From: Cyanobacteria bacterium TGS_CYA1
GTDB taxonomy: Bacteria > Cyanobacteriota > Vampirovibrionia > Obscuribacterales > Obscuribacteraceae
Length of the DNA stretch: 64,000 nucleotides
Reading direction: 5' to 3'
Assembly: GCA_026129135.1 (NCBI GenBank)
Contig: JAHCIQ010000002.1
Location: forward strand, 1-64,000
The first letter of the stretch is position 1. Every line of letters begins with the position of its first letter. The translations under genes were made by a program, and so were the position numbers. Positions 43,461 to 52,017 of this stretch are shown here, in pieces. The notes beneath the pieces are model-generated. The model had not been told where the DNA came from and ran no database searches. It saw only the letters and a program-made list of their open reading frames with translations.

Positions 43461-44675
43461 TTATAAGCGTCCGAAAAGACTTTTCTTTTCTCTTTCTTTA
43501 TCCCGCTCTACTGGCGGATTCATGGGTGATGCCTGGTTGGAGTACGAATTGATTGGTTGTTGCATGCCAGCGCCCGCGGTGGCGTGACTTCCGATTAATT
43601 GAGCCAGTTCTTGTTGTCTGCTGGTCTTAGCCATTGCTTCTTCTTCAGAAATGATGCCTTGTTTGACCAGGCGAGCAAGAGATTGTTCGAGCGTTTGCAT
43701 CCCTTGCTTGGCACCCATTTGCATAGCCGAATATAACTGCTCTGTTTTTGCTTCTCTTATGAGATTGGCTACAGCCGGAGTATTTATCAATACTTCGCAG
43801 GCGATGACTCTACCCTTGGTTACAGGGCTTCCACCTTGAGTTTCTTCTTGACGTGGTATCAGTGTCTGAGAAACTATGGCAAGCAGACTGGTCGAGAGCA
43901 TAACTCTAATTTGTGCTTGCTGGTCAGATGGAAAGGCATCGATAATCCTGTCTAGACTTTGCGCAGCGGAACTAGTGTGCACCGTACTGAATACCAGATG
44001 TCCAGTCTCGGATGCTGTGAGTGCCAGGTGAATTGTTTCGAGATCGCGCATTTCACCGACCAGTATGACGTCTGGATCTTCACGTAATGCAGCTCTCAAT
44101 GCATTGGTAAATGATCTGGTATCAGTTCCAAGCTCGCGTTGTGATATCACTGATTTTTTGTCGCGGTGCAAAAATTCTATCGGATCTTCAACAGTCAATA
44201 TATGTTGTGACTGATTCATATTTATATGATCGATCATCGAAGCAAGCGAAGTCGATTTACCAGAGCCTGTAGGACCAGTAACCAGCACGAGACCGCGAGG
44301 TCTATTCGTGAGTTCAATGCATATTTCAGGCAGACCGAGATCAAGTATGGCGGGGATTTGGGTGTTGATAACGCGAAACGCTGCAGCTGTCGCTCCTCTA
44401 TCTTTATATATGTTTGCTCTGAAACGCCCAAGACCTTCGATCCCAAAACTGAAATCGAGTTCGCAAGTCTCAGCCAGATGCTTTTTTTGATCATCGCTTA
44501 AATATGGAAAAACCAATTCTTCTACGTCGCCTTTTTGCAGTTCAGGCAAAGGCGTGCGAATTAAGGCGCCAGAGACACGTATGATTGGAGGTTGACCTGG
44601 CTTCAAATGCAAATCTGAAGCTCCTCGATCGAGTACGAGCTGCACTATTTCAGGTAATTCTATGTCTTGTGGCAT
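43461..44675 (-). CDS. pilT: Pilus retraction ATPase PilT
   Basis: 404 residues. Walker A is TGPTGSGKSTSLAS; VGEMRDLETIHLALTASETGHLVFSTVHT covers Walker B and the His box. The VANLIREAKTEQLYSAMQMG segment matches the AIRNLIRE region that marks PilT. The last 45 residues are a Gln/Pro/Ser-rich tail (GAGMQQPINSYSNQASPM) not found in the minimal enzyme. It powers pilus retraction. It lies 5 bp after pilB and 20 bp before pilC. Confidence 0.95.
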   Translation of the reverse strand: MPQDIELPEIVQLVLDRGASDLHLKPGQPPIIRVSGALIRTPLPELQKGDVEELVFPYLSDDQKKHLAETCELDFSFGIEGLGRFRANIYKDRGATAAAFRVINTQIPAILDLGLPEICIELTNRPRGLVLVTGPTGSGKSTSLASMIDHINMNQSQHILTVEDPIEFLHRDKKSVISQRELGTDTRSFTNALRAALREDPDVILVGEMRDLETIHLALTASETGHLVFSTVHTSSAAQSLDRIIDAFPSDQQAQIRVMLSTSLLAIVSQTLIPRQEETQGGSPVTKGRVIACEVLINTPAVANLIREAKTEQLYSAMQMGAKQGMQTLEQSLARLVKQGIISEEEAMAKTSRQQELAQLIGSHATAGAGMQQPINSYSNQASPMNPPVERDKEREKKSLFGRL

Positions 44676-44680
44676 CTAAC

Positions 44681-46780
44681 TCACTTCTTCTTTTTCTTGC
44701 CAGTAATCGAATCGTAGTTAGAATGGCTTGCACCGCCATTCTTTGGTGCAAAACAATAAGGGCAATCTGTCCAGCTTCCTATTACTTCGGCGTGGCAGTT
44801 CGAGCAAGAAATCTCTTCTGATGCTTCAGCTGCTGTCAATCCACATTTAGGGCACGAGGACCAGTCCTCTTTTTGCAAGGTGCCGCAACGTACACAAGTT
44901 TTTTTCAAATCGTGCTGGCAGAAAGGACATTTGACGAAGTCATCCGAAATCGGGTTTCGACACTTAGTACATAATTTGTCCTCGCCAGAATTATCGGCCA
45001 GGGTTACCCGCACGACTTCTTCTACTGTTGTTTTTCCTTGTGCCACCAGACGAATACTGTAATCTTTCAATGGCACCATACCCGACTGTTTTGCTGCAAG
45101 GCGGATCATGGCGGTTGGTGAGCCTTTGCAAATGAGTTCTCGAATATCGTCGTTGAGGCGCATCACTTCGAACACTCCGATACGATTTTTATAACCTGTG
45201 CCATTGCAGCTCTCGCAACCTTTTGCTTGTCTGAAGACGGGCATGTTGTTTTCGTTCAAGCGCATTTTGTAGTACGCGACACTCGACGCGGCAATATGTT
45301 CTTGTTCTTTGTCCAGAAGACCAAGATAGCGAAGAGTGGCTAATTCAGGCACATAATCCTGGGCGCAATCTTCGCAAATTGAACGCAGTAGCCTTTGAGC
45401 AATAACGCCGATTGTAGCCGATGCCACCAGATATGGGTCCACTTCCATTTCGGATAAACGAGTGATGGCTCCAGGTGCGTCGTTGGTGTGAAGGGTAGTG
45501 AAAACCAGGTGACCGGTGAGCGCTGCTTCTACCGCTATCTTGGCTGTTTCGCGGTCGCGCGTTTCTCCAACAAGCATGATGTCCGGGTCTTGACGCAAGA
45601 AGTGACGCAATATCTTGGCGAAATCAAGCCCTTTCTCTCGCAAAACCTGCACTTGAGTGATACCAGACATCTCGTATTCAATTGGGTCTTCGGCTGTACA
45701 AATATTCACCTCTGGGGTGTTGCGCTCAGCCAGAGCCGAATACAAAGTAGTGGTTTTGCCGGAGCCTGTTGGACCAGTTACAAATATAATGCCATATGGT
45801 TTTTTAATCATTTCTCGAATCATTTCAAGCGAATCTGATTCTGTGACTAATTTCTCCAGACCAAGATTGGTCGCCGACTTATCTAATTGACGCATCACGA
45901 GCTTTTCGCCGTGCTTGGTGGGAATGGTCGAAACCCGAAAATCTACGTCTTTGCCGTTGAATCGTACTCGAATACGTCCATCTTGTGGAAGTCTACGTTC
46001 GGCAATGTCGAGGTCAGCCATTATCTTGAATCTGGAAATCAAGGCTGCATGCACCATTTTAGGTAAACTCTTGTCTGCATACAAAACGCCATCGAGTCTA
46101 TAACGAAGCGAAATTGCCTTGTCTTGCGGTTCGATATGTACGTCAGAACAAGCCTTTTGAATAGCCTTGGCTAAAATCTGGCTCGCCAGGCGGACAACTG
46201 GGGCGTCTTGTGCTTGTCTTGCCAGATCGAGGTCGTTAATCTCTTCGCTCAACTCTTGCGCGATATCGAGCGAGCCTAAGTCTACTTCCTGGTCGAGAAT
46301 CGAAGTGTCGCCCGATTGACGCAATTCTTCTTCCTGTTTGCGATTTGCAGCGTAAATGGTTTCCATGAAATGCTGGAAATCGTCTTCTGTGCAGACGGCC
46401 GGATGGACCGAGATTCCTTTGAGCCTGTAGCGAACATCGTCTAACGCAAGCAGATTGCTTGGATTGACCATCGCTAAAGTCAATTTATTATCAGTCTGGA
46501 TTACGGGCACGACTTGGTGCTGACGCATCAATTTTTCTGGCAGCATATTGAGGCAGCCCTGGTCGGGACTTGTTTTGGATAAAGAAACGTAGCTCACTCC
46601 AAACTGCAGCTCCAGAGCGTTTTTCAGATGTTTTTCATTGGCAAGACCCAGGCGCGAAAGTATGAGACTTATAGGTTCGCCGGTTTTGAGACGTTCTTGC
46701 TGGACCAATTTGAGCTCGTCTGTAGTAATGAGCCCGTTATCGACCAGTAATTCGCCAATTTCTTTCTTTATTAAAGCCAT
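44681..46780 (-). CDS. pilB: Pilus extension ATPase PilB with C-terminal zinc ribbons
   Basis: 699 residues. The N-terminal GspE/PilB domains (1-160) precede the ATPase: Walker A VTGPTGSGKTTTLYS, VGETRDRETAKIAVEAALTGHLVFTTLHT, and the zinc element CEDC...CESCNGTGYKNRIGVFEVM. The usual protein ends near residue 600. Here about 100 more residues hold six extra CxxC pairs (CTKC, CPFC, CVRC, CPKC, CSNC, CPYC), a set of three zinc ribbons, then a basic tail KKKKK. These may be a docking site for a regulator. It is divergent from the gene at 46896; a weak promoter with TTGAAA may lie in between. Confidence 0.94.
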   Translation of the reverse strand: MALIKKEIGELLVDNGLITTDELKLVQQERLKTGEPISLILSRLGLANEKHLKNALELQFGVSYVSLSKTSPDQGCLNMLPEKLMRQHQVVPVIQTDNKLTLAMVNPSNLLALDDVRYRLKGISVHPAVCTEDDFQHFMETIYAANRKQEEELRQSGDTSILDQEVDLGSLDIAQELSEEINDLDLARQAQDAPVVRLASQILAKAIQKACSDVHIEPQDKAISLRYRLDGVLYADKSLPKMVHAALISRFKIMADLDIAERRLPQDGRIRVRFNGKDVDFRVSTIPTKHGEKLVMRQLDKSATNLGLEKLVTESDSLEMIREMIKKPYGIIFVTGPTGSGKTTTLYSALAERNTPEVNICTAEDPIEYEMSGITQVQVLREKGLDFAKILRHFLRQDPDIMLVGETRDRETAKIAVEAALTGHLVFTTLHTNDAPGAITRLSEMEVDPYLVASATIGVIAQRLLRSICEDCAQDYVPELATLRYLGLLDKEQEHIAASSVAYYKMRLNENNMPVFRQAKGCESCNGTGYKNRIGVFEVMRLNDDIRELICKGSPTAMIRLAAKQSGMVPLKDYSIRLVAQGKTTVEEVVRVTLADNSGEDKLCTKCRNPISDDFVKCPFCQHDLKKTCVRCGTLQKEDWSSCPKCGLTAAEASEEISCSNCHAEVIGSWTDCPYCFAPKNGGASHSNYDSITGKKKKK

Positions 46781-46895
46781 GTTGCCGAAAATCCAGTAGA
46801 AACGCGAGGAGTGATCTAGTAAAAATATTCCCCACTTTCAAAGCTTAATACTGCTTACTATAAGGTATGAATGAAAGCAGAGATAAAAAGCTTAA

Positions 46896-48215
46896 ATGAG
46901 CGCCCAAGAAGAAAAGATTTACCCCAAGCAGATTGGAACATCCCTTTCGCACAAGCTTTACAGCCTGGTCAAAGTGGCTGTCCTTTTTTATGGGCTTATA
47001 TTCATTCTTCTTTTCGCCAACGATTTCTGGTTTGGGCTTGATCTCTTCTTTTTGTCTTTTATCCTGGCACCGCTAATTTTATTTTGGGCACACCTATTTT
47101 TGACCTTTCAAGAAAGTCCCTGGGGCTGTCATTTCTTTTGCCCTCTCTTTTTCGAACATCCAATTGCGCTTTACAAAATCTGGCTTTCAGTTTGTATAAA
47201 GGGTGATGAAGCTAAGCAAACCGACAAATATGTCCAAGAGGAAGGATTTTTACTTGGAAATCAAATGGTGCCATTTTCTTGCATAGACCTGATTGAGCTT
47301 TCTTTCTGGGGCAATCTGATTTTTTATTCCAACTCGATTGCAGCTTTGATTCATCAAAAAGGTAAAACCAGACAGGGTCAAATTTTATTCAAGATTCCAA
47401 TTAGCGCCGCTCCTCCAGCCAATCAACGTCAATTCTTCTCCATAATTCAAGAACGAAATCTAAAGCTCAATCCACGTCTTGCAAAGCTTATCGCAAGACA
47501 AAATGGATTGAACGACAAGACTTTCGGCAGGCTTTTGTTCAAACTGGAAGAATACGTTCCGCTTATTGGTGCCTGCGTTTTTATCTTGATTTTTTTGGAT
47601 TTTACTATATCGACCTGTCTTTATCTGGAAACGCATAAACACTTTTATTTGAGTCAGAAAGAAGCCAGAAAGAAGGAATTGAGCGAAGCCAAACGTGAGT
47701 TCGCTCGGGCTGATTCACTTCAAACAACAGCGGGGAAGATGATTTTTTCTCCGGTCAAAAGTGCACTGTTTCATACCGGTGCTGCAGCAAGCAGGCTCTG
47801 GCAGGCGCGGGCCGAGGCGCTCTATCATCAAGGCAATCATAAAGAAGCTATTGGTGCTCTTGCAAAGGCGTGCGATTATTTGCCGAGTAATTATAAAATG
47901 AGCCTTGAAATGGCTCGTTGGCTTGCAAAGGAAGGCGACAAAAATGGTGCTCGAGTCTATGTGACGCGTGCAATCGATGCCAATTCTGACAGTATGATAA
48001 CAAGAATCCTTATCCTCAACTGGCTTTATGCCGATAAAAAGAAAGTCCAGGCAGAGCATATGCAAAAAATTTACCTGGAGAATCTCGACCAGGATTTATT
48101 CGGTGAAGAACCAGTCTGGCCGCCAGGCGGTAATCGTGTGGTTAAAGAGGGCTGGGTCAAGGATGATCTCGATTTTCTCCTGCAAGAGCTGCAAAAAGGT
48201 TACTGGTCGCATTAA
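46896..48215 (+). CDS. Membrane protein with C-terminal TPR-like repeats, unknown function
   Basis: 439 residues; not recognised. Hydrophobic helices at about 27-45, 48-72 and 225-248 frame a soluble middle region. The C-terminal part (about 290-435) has helical pairs in TPR style (ARAEALYHQGNHKEAIGALAKACDYLPSNYKMSLEMARWLAKEGDKNGARVYVTRAI is one long example of the pattern in short pieces such as QGNHKEAIGALAKA). It may mediate protein contacts at the inner membrane. It is divergent from pilB and followed 49 bp later by another membrane protein. Confidence 0.7.
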   Translation: MSAQEEKIYPKQIGTSLSHKLYSLVKVAVLFYGLIFILLFANDFWFGLDLFFLSFILAPLILFWAHLFLTFQESPWGCHFFCPLFFEHPIALYKIWLSVCIKGDEAKQTDKYVQEEGFLLGNQMVPFSCIDLIELSFWGNLIFYSNSIAALIHQKGKTRQGQILFKIPISAAPPANQRQFFSIIQERNLKLNPRLAKLIARQNGLNDKTFGRLLFKLEEYVPLIGACVFILIFLDFTISTCLYLETHKHFYLSQKEARKKELSEAKREFARADSLQTTAGKMIFSPVKSALFHTGAAASRLWQARAEALYHQGNHKEAIGALAKACDYLPSNYKMSLEMARWLAKEGDKNGARVYVTRAIDANSDSMITRILILNWLYADKKKVQAEHMQKIYLENLDQDLFGEEPVWPPGGNRVVKEGWVKDDLDFLLQELQKGYWSH

Positions 48216-48264
48216 AATCTGAATAAAAGTTGGGTATAAATCTGTGGGATTTCTGAGGTGAATT

Positions 48265-49470
48265 GTGTCTGATAGTTTTGATAGCCCGAGCAATCAAGAA
48301 GACATTCAAACTCATGTGATGGACGCGGCTGGCGACGACAAGAAAGGCGCCAAGAAAAAAGAGCCAAAAGCGGCAATGGAACTTTCATTGATGATGGTGC
48401 CGCTTGCACTCGTTGGTATCGGCGTGAGCTTGCTTGGATTCGTTGCCTTAGCCAGTGCCGAAGGCGACATGGGATTTGTGGCAGAGATGTGCTCCAGTCT
48501 TCGCTGTCAAGTCATAATTGTTCTTTTAATCAGCGCCGTTCCGTTTCTTTTCACGCGTTCGCTGCGTCTGGTATCACTTTTGCTTGTTATTCTGGCTTCG
48601 GCGAATATCGCTTTGCTAGCGCCTATGCTCATGCCCATGCAGAAAAAGGCAGATCCAAAAGATTTCTTGAGTTTTCAGGTGTTTCAAACCAATCTGGAAA
48701 ACAAGAAAGCATGGGAAGAACTCGTAAAACAGATACGCGATATTGGTCCGGATGTTTTTTGTGTTGAAAATTTGGACGAGGATTCATCCAGACGTTTGAA
48801 CGAACAACTTCCTTTTTATCATCGGGGTGGAGAATTCCCAGATGCAAAAGGCACCGGTATTGGTATCTTTTGCAATCATCCCATGAGCGATATGGAGCTC
48901 AAGAAACTTGGACCGGACAAACTGCCTGTTGTATTTTCAAAGGTCAAGTTCGAATTTGGCGATTGTAATGTCGTTGTCTTGAGCGCACCTGTTCCTACTG
49001 ATAGTGCCTCGTTCAAGAAGAGAAACGAGTATCTGGAAGCCGTGTCTAAAGAGGTTTCGCAATTGCAGGGACCTGTAGTTGTTACGGGTCTGTTCAATAT
49101 TACTCCTTATGGTGCGGCATTTTCCAATCTGCTCAAAAGCGGAAATTATGTCGATGGTCGAAAAGGTAATGGCTTCAATCCAAACTTCCATTTTGGACCT
49201 ACAGACATTGTTATAAACAGATTTCCCGTTGATCATTTCCTCGTCAGTCAAAATATGGAAGTACAGCAATATGCCGTCAAGCCAAACGCTTTGGGCGGAT
49301 CTCATGCTCCGATTCTTGGACGTTTTCAAATCGATGAGGCTGCTGCCACCAAATCGAGTGCTGATGTCAAAACACCTCTAGAAGATTCAAAGGAAGCTCC
49401 TAAAGAAGCTTCAGATTCAAAGACACCTGAAGAATCTACATCAGTCAAAAAGAAGAAATCTCGAAACTAA
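48265..49470 (+). CDS. Membrane protein with endonuclease/exonuclease/phosphatase-like domain
   Basis: 401 residues from a GTG with GAGGTG about 6 bp upstream. Three hydrophobic helices lie at about 40-66 and 77-120 (the latter probably two). The outer part (about 133-350) looks like the DNase I-like EEP fold: FQTNLENK at its start, VFCVENLDE (Glu), VVVTGLFNITPYG, TDIVINR and SHAPILGRF at its end. In active members the GDFN motif supplies a catalytic Asp, here it reads GLFN, so activity is doubtful. The tail is Lys/Ser/Glu-rich. The domain would face the periplasm if the topology is as it seems. Ends 4 bp from the convergent SGNH gene. Confidence 0.75.
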   Translation: MSDSFDSPSNQEDIQTHVMDAAGDDKKGAKKKEPKAAMELSLMMVPLALVGIGVSLLGFVALASAEGDMGFVAEMCSSLRCQVIIVLLISAVPFLFTRSLRLVSLLLVILASANIALLAPMLMPMQKKADPKDFLSFQVFQTNLENKKAWEELVKQIRDIGPDVFCVENLDEDSSRRLNEQLPFYHRGGEFPDAKGTGIGIFCNHPMSDMELKKLGPDKLPVVFSKVKFEFGDCNVVVLSAPVPTDSASFKKRNEYLEAVSKEVSQLQGPVVVTGLFNITPYGAAFSNLLKSGNYVDGRKGNGFNPNFHFGPTDIVINRFPVDHFLVSQNMEVQQYAVKPNALGGSHAPILGRFQIDEAAATKSSADVKTPLEDSKEAPKEASDSKTPEESTSVKKKKSRN

Positions 49471-49473
49471 AAA

Positions 49474-50766
49474 TTAAAGGTTGCTTTGACTTTTTTGCTC
49501 AGCTACCGCATTTGGTGCCGCAAGTGATTGTGCCACTTTTTGATTTTTGGCGATAGTATCTGCCACCGAAGTGAGCAGTTTTTTGCCGCCATGTTGATTC
49601 ATGTGTACACAGTCTATATAGTCGTTAGTGACGAAAAGCTTGTCGTCGTCTAAATGATCAACAAAGACAGCGCCATATTTATTGCAGGTTTCACCAACAT
49701 AGGCTTTGAAAGTGGTCCAGAATTCTTTTGGCAATATTTCTCGGTTTGGCCACATGTTAGGCATGCCAACTACGACTACCTTGATGTTTTGCTCGTTGCA
49801 ATATGTAAGCAGTTCTTCGAAATATTTTTTCTGGGCAGCAAACATCGGCACGTCAGGGCTTTTATATCGCTTGCCGTATTCGCGCATATTGTCCATAAAA
49901 TCGAAAGTCATGCCAGGATGGATAATCTGCGTGGCGGGTTTGACTTCGGTCAATTTTCCATAAATAGCATCGAGTATGGTGGCATTAGCACCTTTTGCTT
50001 CGCCATTGCCTTCATCTGCTCCAGCAGGTTTGTCTTCGTTAGCAACCAGATCCTGGTCGTCGTTCACGCTAAAACCAGATTTACTCAAAATATTATCGCT
50101 ATATGATTTGATACTTTGTACGACCGCGTTTCGCATTATTTTGAGCGGGAGCATTTCATTCATGGTCCAGTCCATTCGGGTGAAAATGCTGTTGAAGTTA
50201 TAGTTTGCAAACTTGCTGAGATCGGTATAGGGAGACAGGAAGTGGAATGTCTCGGTTGATGCGCATGAGGGCATGAGATTGTCTATGAAATCGCGAGGAT
50301 TTACTCCAAGAACAATCAACTTGGGCTTGTGCTTTTGAGTGAATAGTGTTTTAGCCATGATGTACTGGTCTGAGATCATCGCACCACCAAGCGCGAACAA
50401 GCAGGTGTGCGTGTCTACACCAGTGCGTTCTTTGACCAGTTGAGAAAGGAAGCGGCTGTTTTTGTCTGTGACGCAGTCTACATTAACGTTTTGCGAATCT
50501 GATTCTATAGCAAAACTGGCTGATGCCATTTGCGAGCTGCCCATCAAAGCAATCTCGGCATCCGGGTGCTTAACCAGATAATTGCGCGTGACCCACCAGA
50601 TCCAGTTGCCTTCTTGTCTTTTTTCACTGGGGCTTTGAGTAATGATTTGAGCTGTCAGCTCTGGTTTTTGTTGAAACACCAGATTTAGAAAAAGAAGATT
50701 GACCGCAGCATAACCAAGCAGCGCCCAGAGAAACGTAGTGGCATACCATTTTTTGTATTGACTCAT
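49474..50766 (-). CDS. Membrane-anchored SGNH-type protein, probable polysaccharide O-acetylation factor 1
   Basis: 430 residues. One N-terminal helix (about 10-30) anchors a periplasmic domain. ALMGSSQMAS at about 75 looks like the nucleophile block, and DCVHMNQHGG at about 385 the Asp-x-x-His block of SGNH hydrolases. The middle has CLFALGGAMISD and KLIVLGVNPRDFID. This type commonly accompanies MBOAT acyltransferases (as AlgJ/AlgX or DltD do) and passes acetyl groups to surface polymers. It overlaps the second SGNH gene by 4 bp and is the last gene of the MBOAT operon. An acidic/Gly-rich insert (about 235-258) is peculiar to this copy. Confidence 0.78.
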   Translation of the reverse strand: MSQYKKWYATTFLWALLGYAAVNLLFLNLVFQQKPELTAQIITQSPSEKRQEGNWIWWVTRNYLVKHPDAEIALMGSSQMASASFAIESDSQNVNVDCVTDKNSRFLSQLVKERTGVDTHTCLFALGGAMISDQYIMAKTLFTQKHKPKLIVLGVNPRDFIDNLMPSCASTETFHFLSPYTDLSKFANYNFNSIFTRMDWTMNEMLPLKIMRNAVVQSIKSYSDNILSKSGFSVNDDQDLVANEDKPAGADEGNGEAKGANATILDAIYGKLTEVKPATQIIHPGMTFDFMDNMREYGKRYKSPDVPMFAAQKKYFEELLTYCNEQNIKVVVVGMPNMWPNREILPKEFWTTFKAYVGETCNKYGAVFVDHLDDDKLFVTNDYIDCVHMNQHGGKKLLTSVADTIAKNQKVAQSLAAPNAVAEQKSQSNL

Positions 50767-51995
50767 TTTCTGGTACTCGCTATTTCAGGTGCCATAAGTT
50801 CGATGAATTTCATGCCACCATGTGCGTTCATGTGCACTCCATCTCTGAAGTCTGTTTTGGGAAATACTTTGGGATTGTTCAGGTCGACGAATTTGACGTT
50901 ATACGACTTGGAAAAATCTTTCAGTGCAGTCATATAGTTTTGATAGTGGTGCCTTGGCAATAGTGCCATATTCACTTCTGTAATAGGCATGTTGACTATA
51001 ATCAGCTTGGCTTTTTTCTTGTTGCATTCTTCAGATAGTTTGCGCAAGAAATACAATTGAGCGTCGAAGACTGCTGGATTTGGTCTTCTGTAGCGCAAGA
51101 AATATTCAAAAGTATTGTCGATGAATTCATGCGGCTTGGTAAGGTCCTCAGGTGCGCACATCGAGGCTCTTGGATGGAATTCAGCACCTTTGTATCCGGG
51201 CAAGAGAGCTTTTCTGTCCCAGTATGTAAAAGTGCTATCTTCGTAGCCAGGAAACAATTTGATCAGAAAGTTTTCCATGTTGTGGAACCACTTGGTCTGA
51301 ATCTCGGCTGAACGATCGTAAAGATATACTCCACGCTCTAAAAGAGCATTCACTTTGTCCCAGAAATACTGATGATAGTGAGCATTGACTCTTGGTTGCA
51401 ATTCAATCATGCGTCTTAGATATTTATATGATTCTGTATCAGATGCACTCTGGAAAGAACTGTCGAAAAAGTCGCGTGGTGCAAGGCCATAGACAACAGT
51501 CGAGCCTTCCTTTAAATGATCACTCAACGCCATGAAGATCAAAAGAGCATCGGATGGCATTTGTCCAGGTCCGCTCAGATTCATGGTCTGTTGTTTGGGC
51601 ACGCCATTTACAGCAAGTTGTTTGTCCATATATTCTGACTTGTGGTGCAAAATAATGTCGAGCGGCTTGCCTGAGCTCGTGGCATCAGCAGTGGTGACTG
51701 CAGCTACCATTACAGACGAACCAAGAAGAGCTACGTCATAAGTCGTATCGGTAGGTTTGATGTCGTTTACCATCCACCAGAGCCAACCGCGATATGGATA
51801 AAATTCGCGATTGAATTTGATTGGATTGATGAACATCATCGAAACGTTGAGTACGGCAAACATTGCAAACGCCACCAAGAAAAGCGACTTGGGGCGCATT
51901 GGAAGTAGAATCTCATAGGCCTCAGGATGAACTCTGGGTGACCTTATTTGAGTTTCTTGTCTCAGATTTTCGTTATCTGGACTGATTGGACTCAC
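50763..51995 (-). CDS. Membrane-anchored SGNH-type protein, probable polysaccharide O-acetylation factor 2
   Basis: 410 residues from GTG 51995 with AAGGA about 8 bp upstream. An N-terminal helix at about 35-55 (LFLVAFAMFAVLNVSMMF) precedes the periplasmic domain. ALLGSSVMVA (about 88) and DGVHMNAHGG (about 382) fit the SGNH catalytic blocks. VYGLAPRDFFD corresponds to VLGVNPRDFID in the neighbour, so the two are paralogs. It overlaps the downstream SGNH gene by 4 bp and follows the MBOAT gene by 22 bp. It could act on the same polymer with different specificity. Confidence 0.78.
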   Translation of the reverse strand: MSPISPDNENLRQETQIRSPRVHPEAYEILLPMRPKSLFLVAFAMFAVLNVSMMFINPIKFNREFYPYRGWLWWMVNDIKPTDTTYDVALLGSSVMVAAVTTADATSSGKPLDIILHHKSEYMDKQLAVNGVPKQQTMNLSGPGQMPSDALLIFMALSDHLKEGSTVVYGLAPRDFFDSSFQSASDTESYKYLRRMIELQPRVNAHYHQYFWDKVNALLERGVYLYDRSAEIQTKWFHNMENFLIKLFPGYEDSTFTYWDRKALLPGYKGAEFHPRASMCAPEDLTKPHEFIDNTFEYFLRYRRPNPAVFDAQLYFLRKLSEECNKKKAKLIIVNMPITEVNMALLPRHHYQNYMTALKDFSKSYNVKFVDLNNPKVFPKTDFRDGVHMNAHGGMKFIELMAPEIASTRK

Positions 51996-52017
51996 GAAGC
52001 TATTCCTTGTCTCTTGG

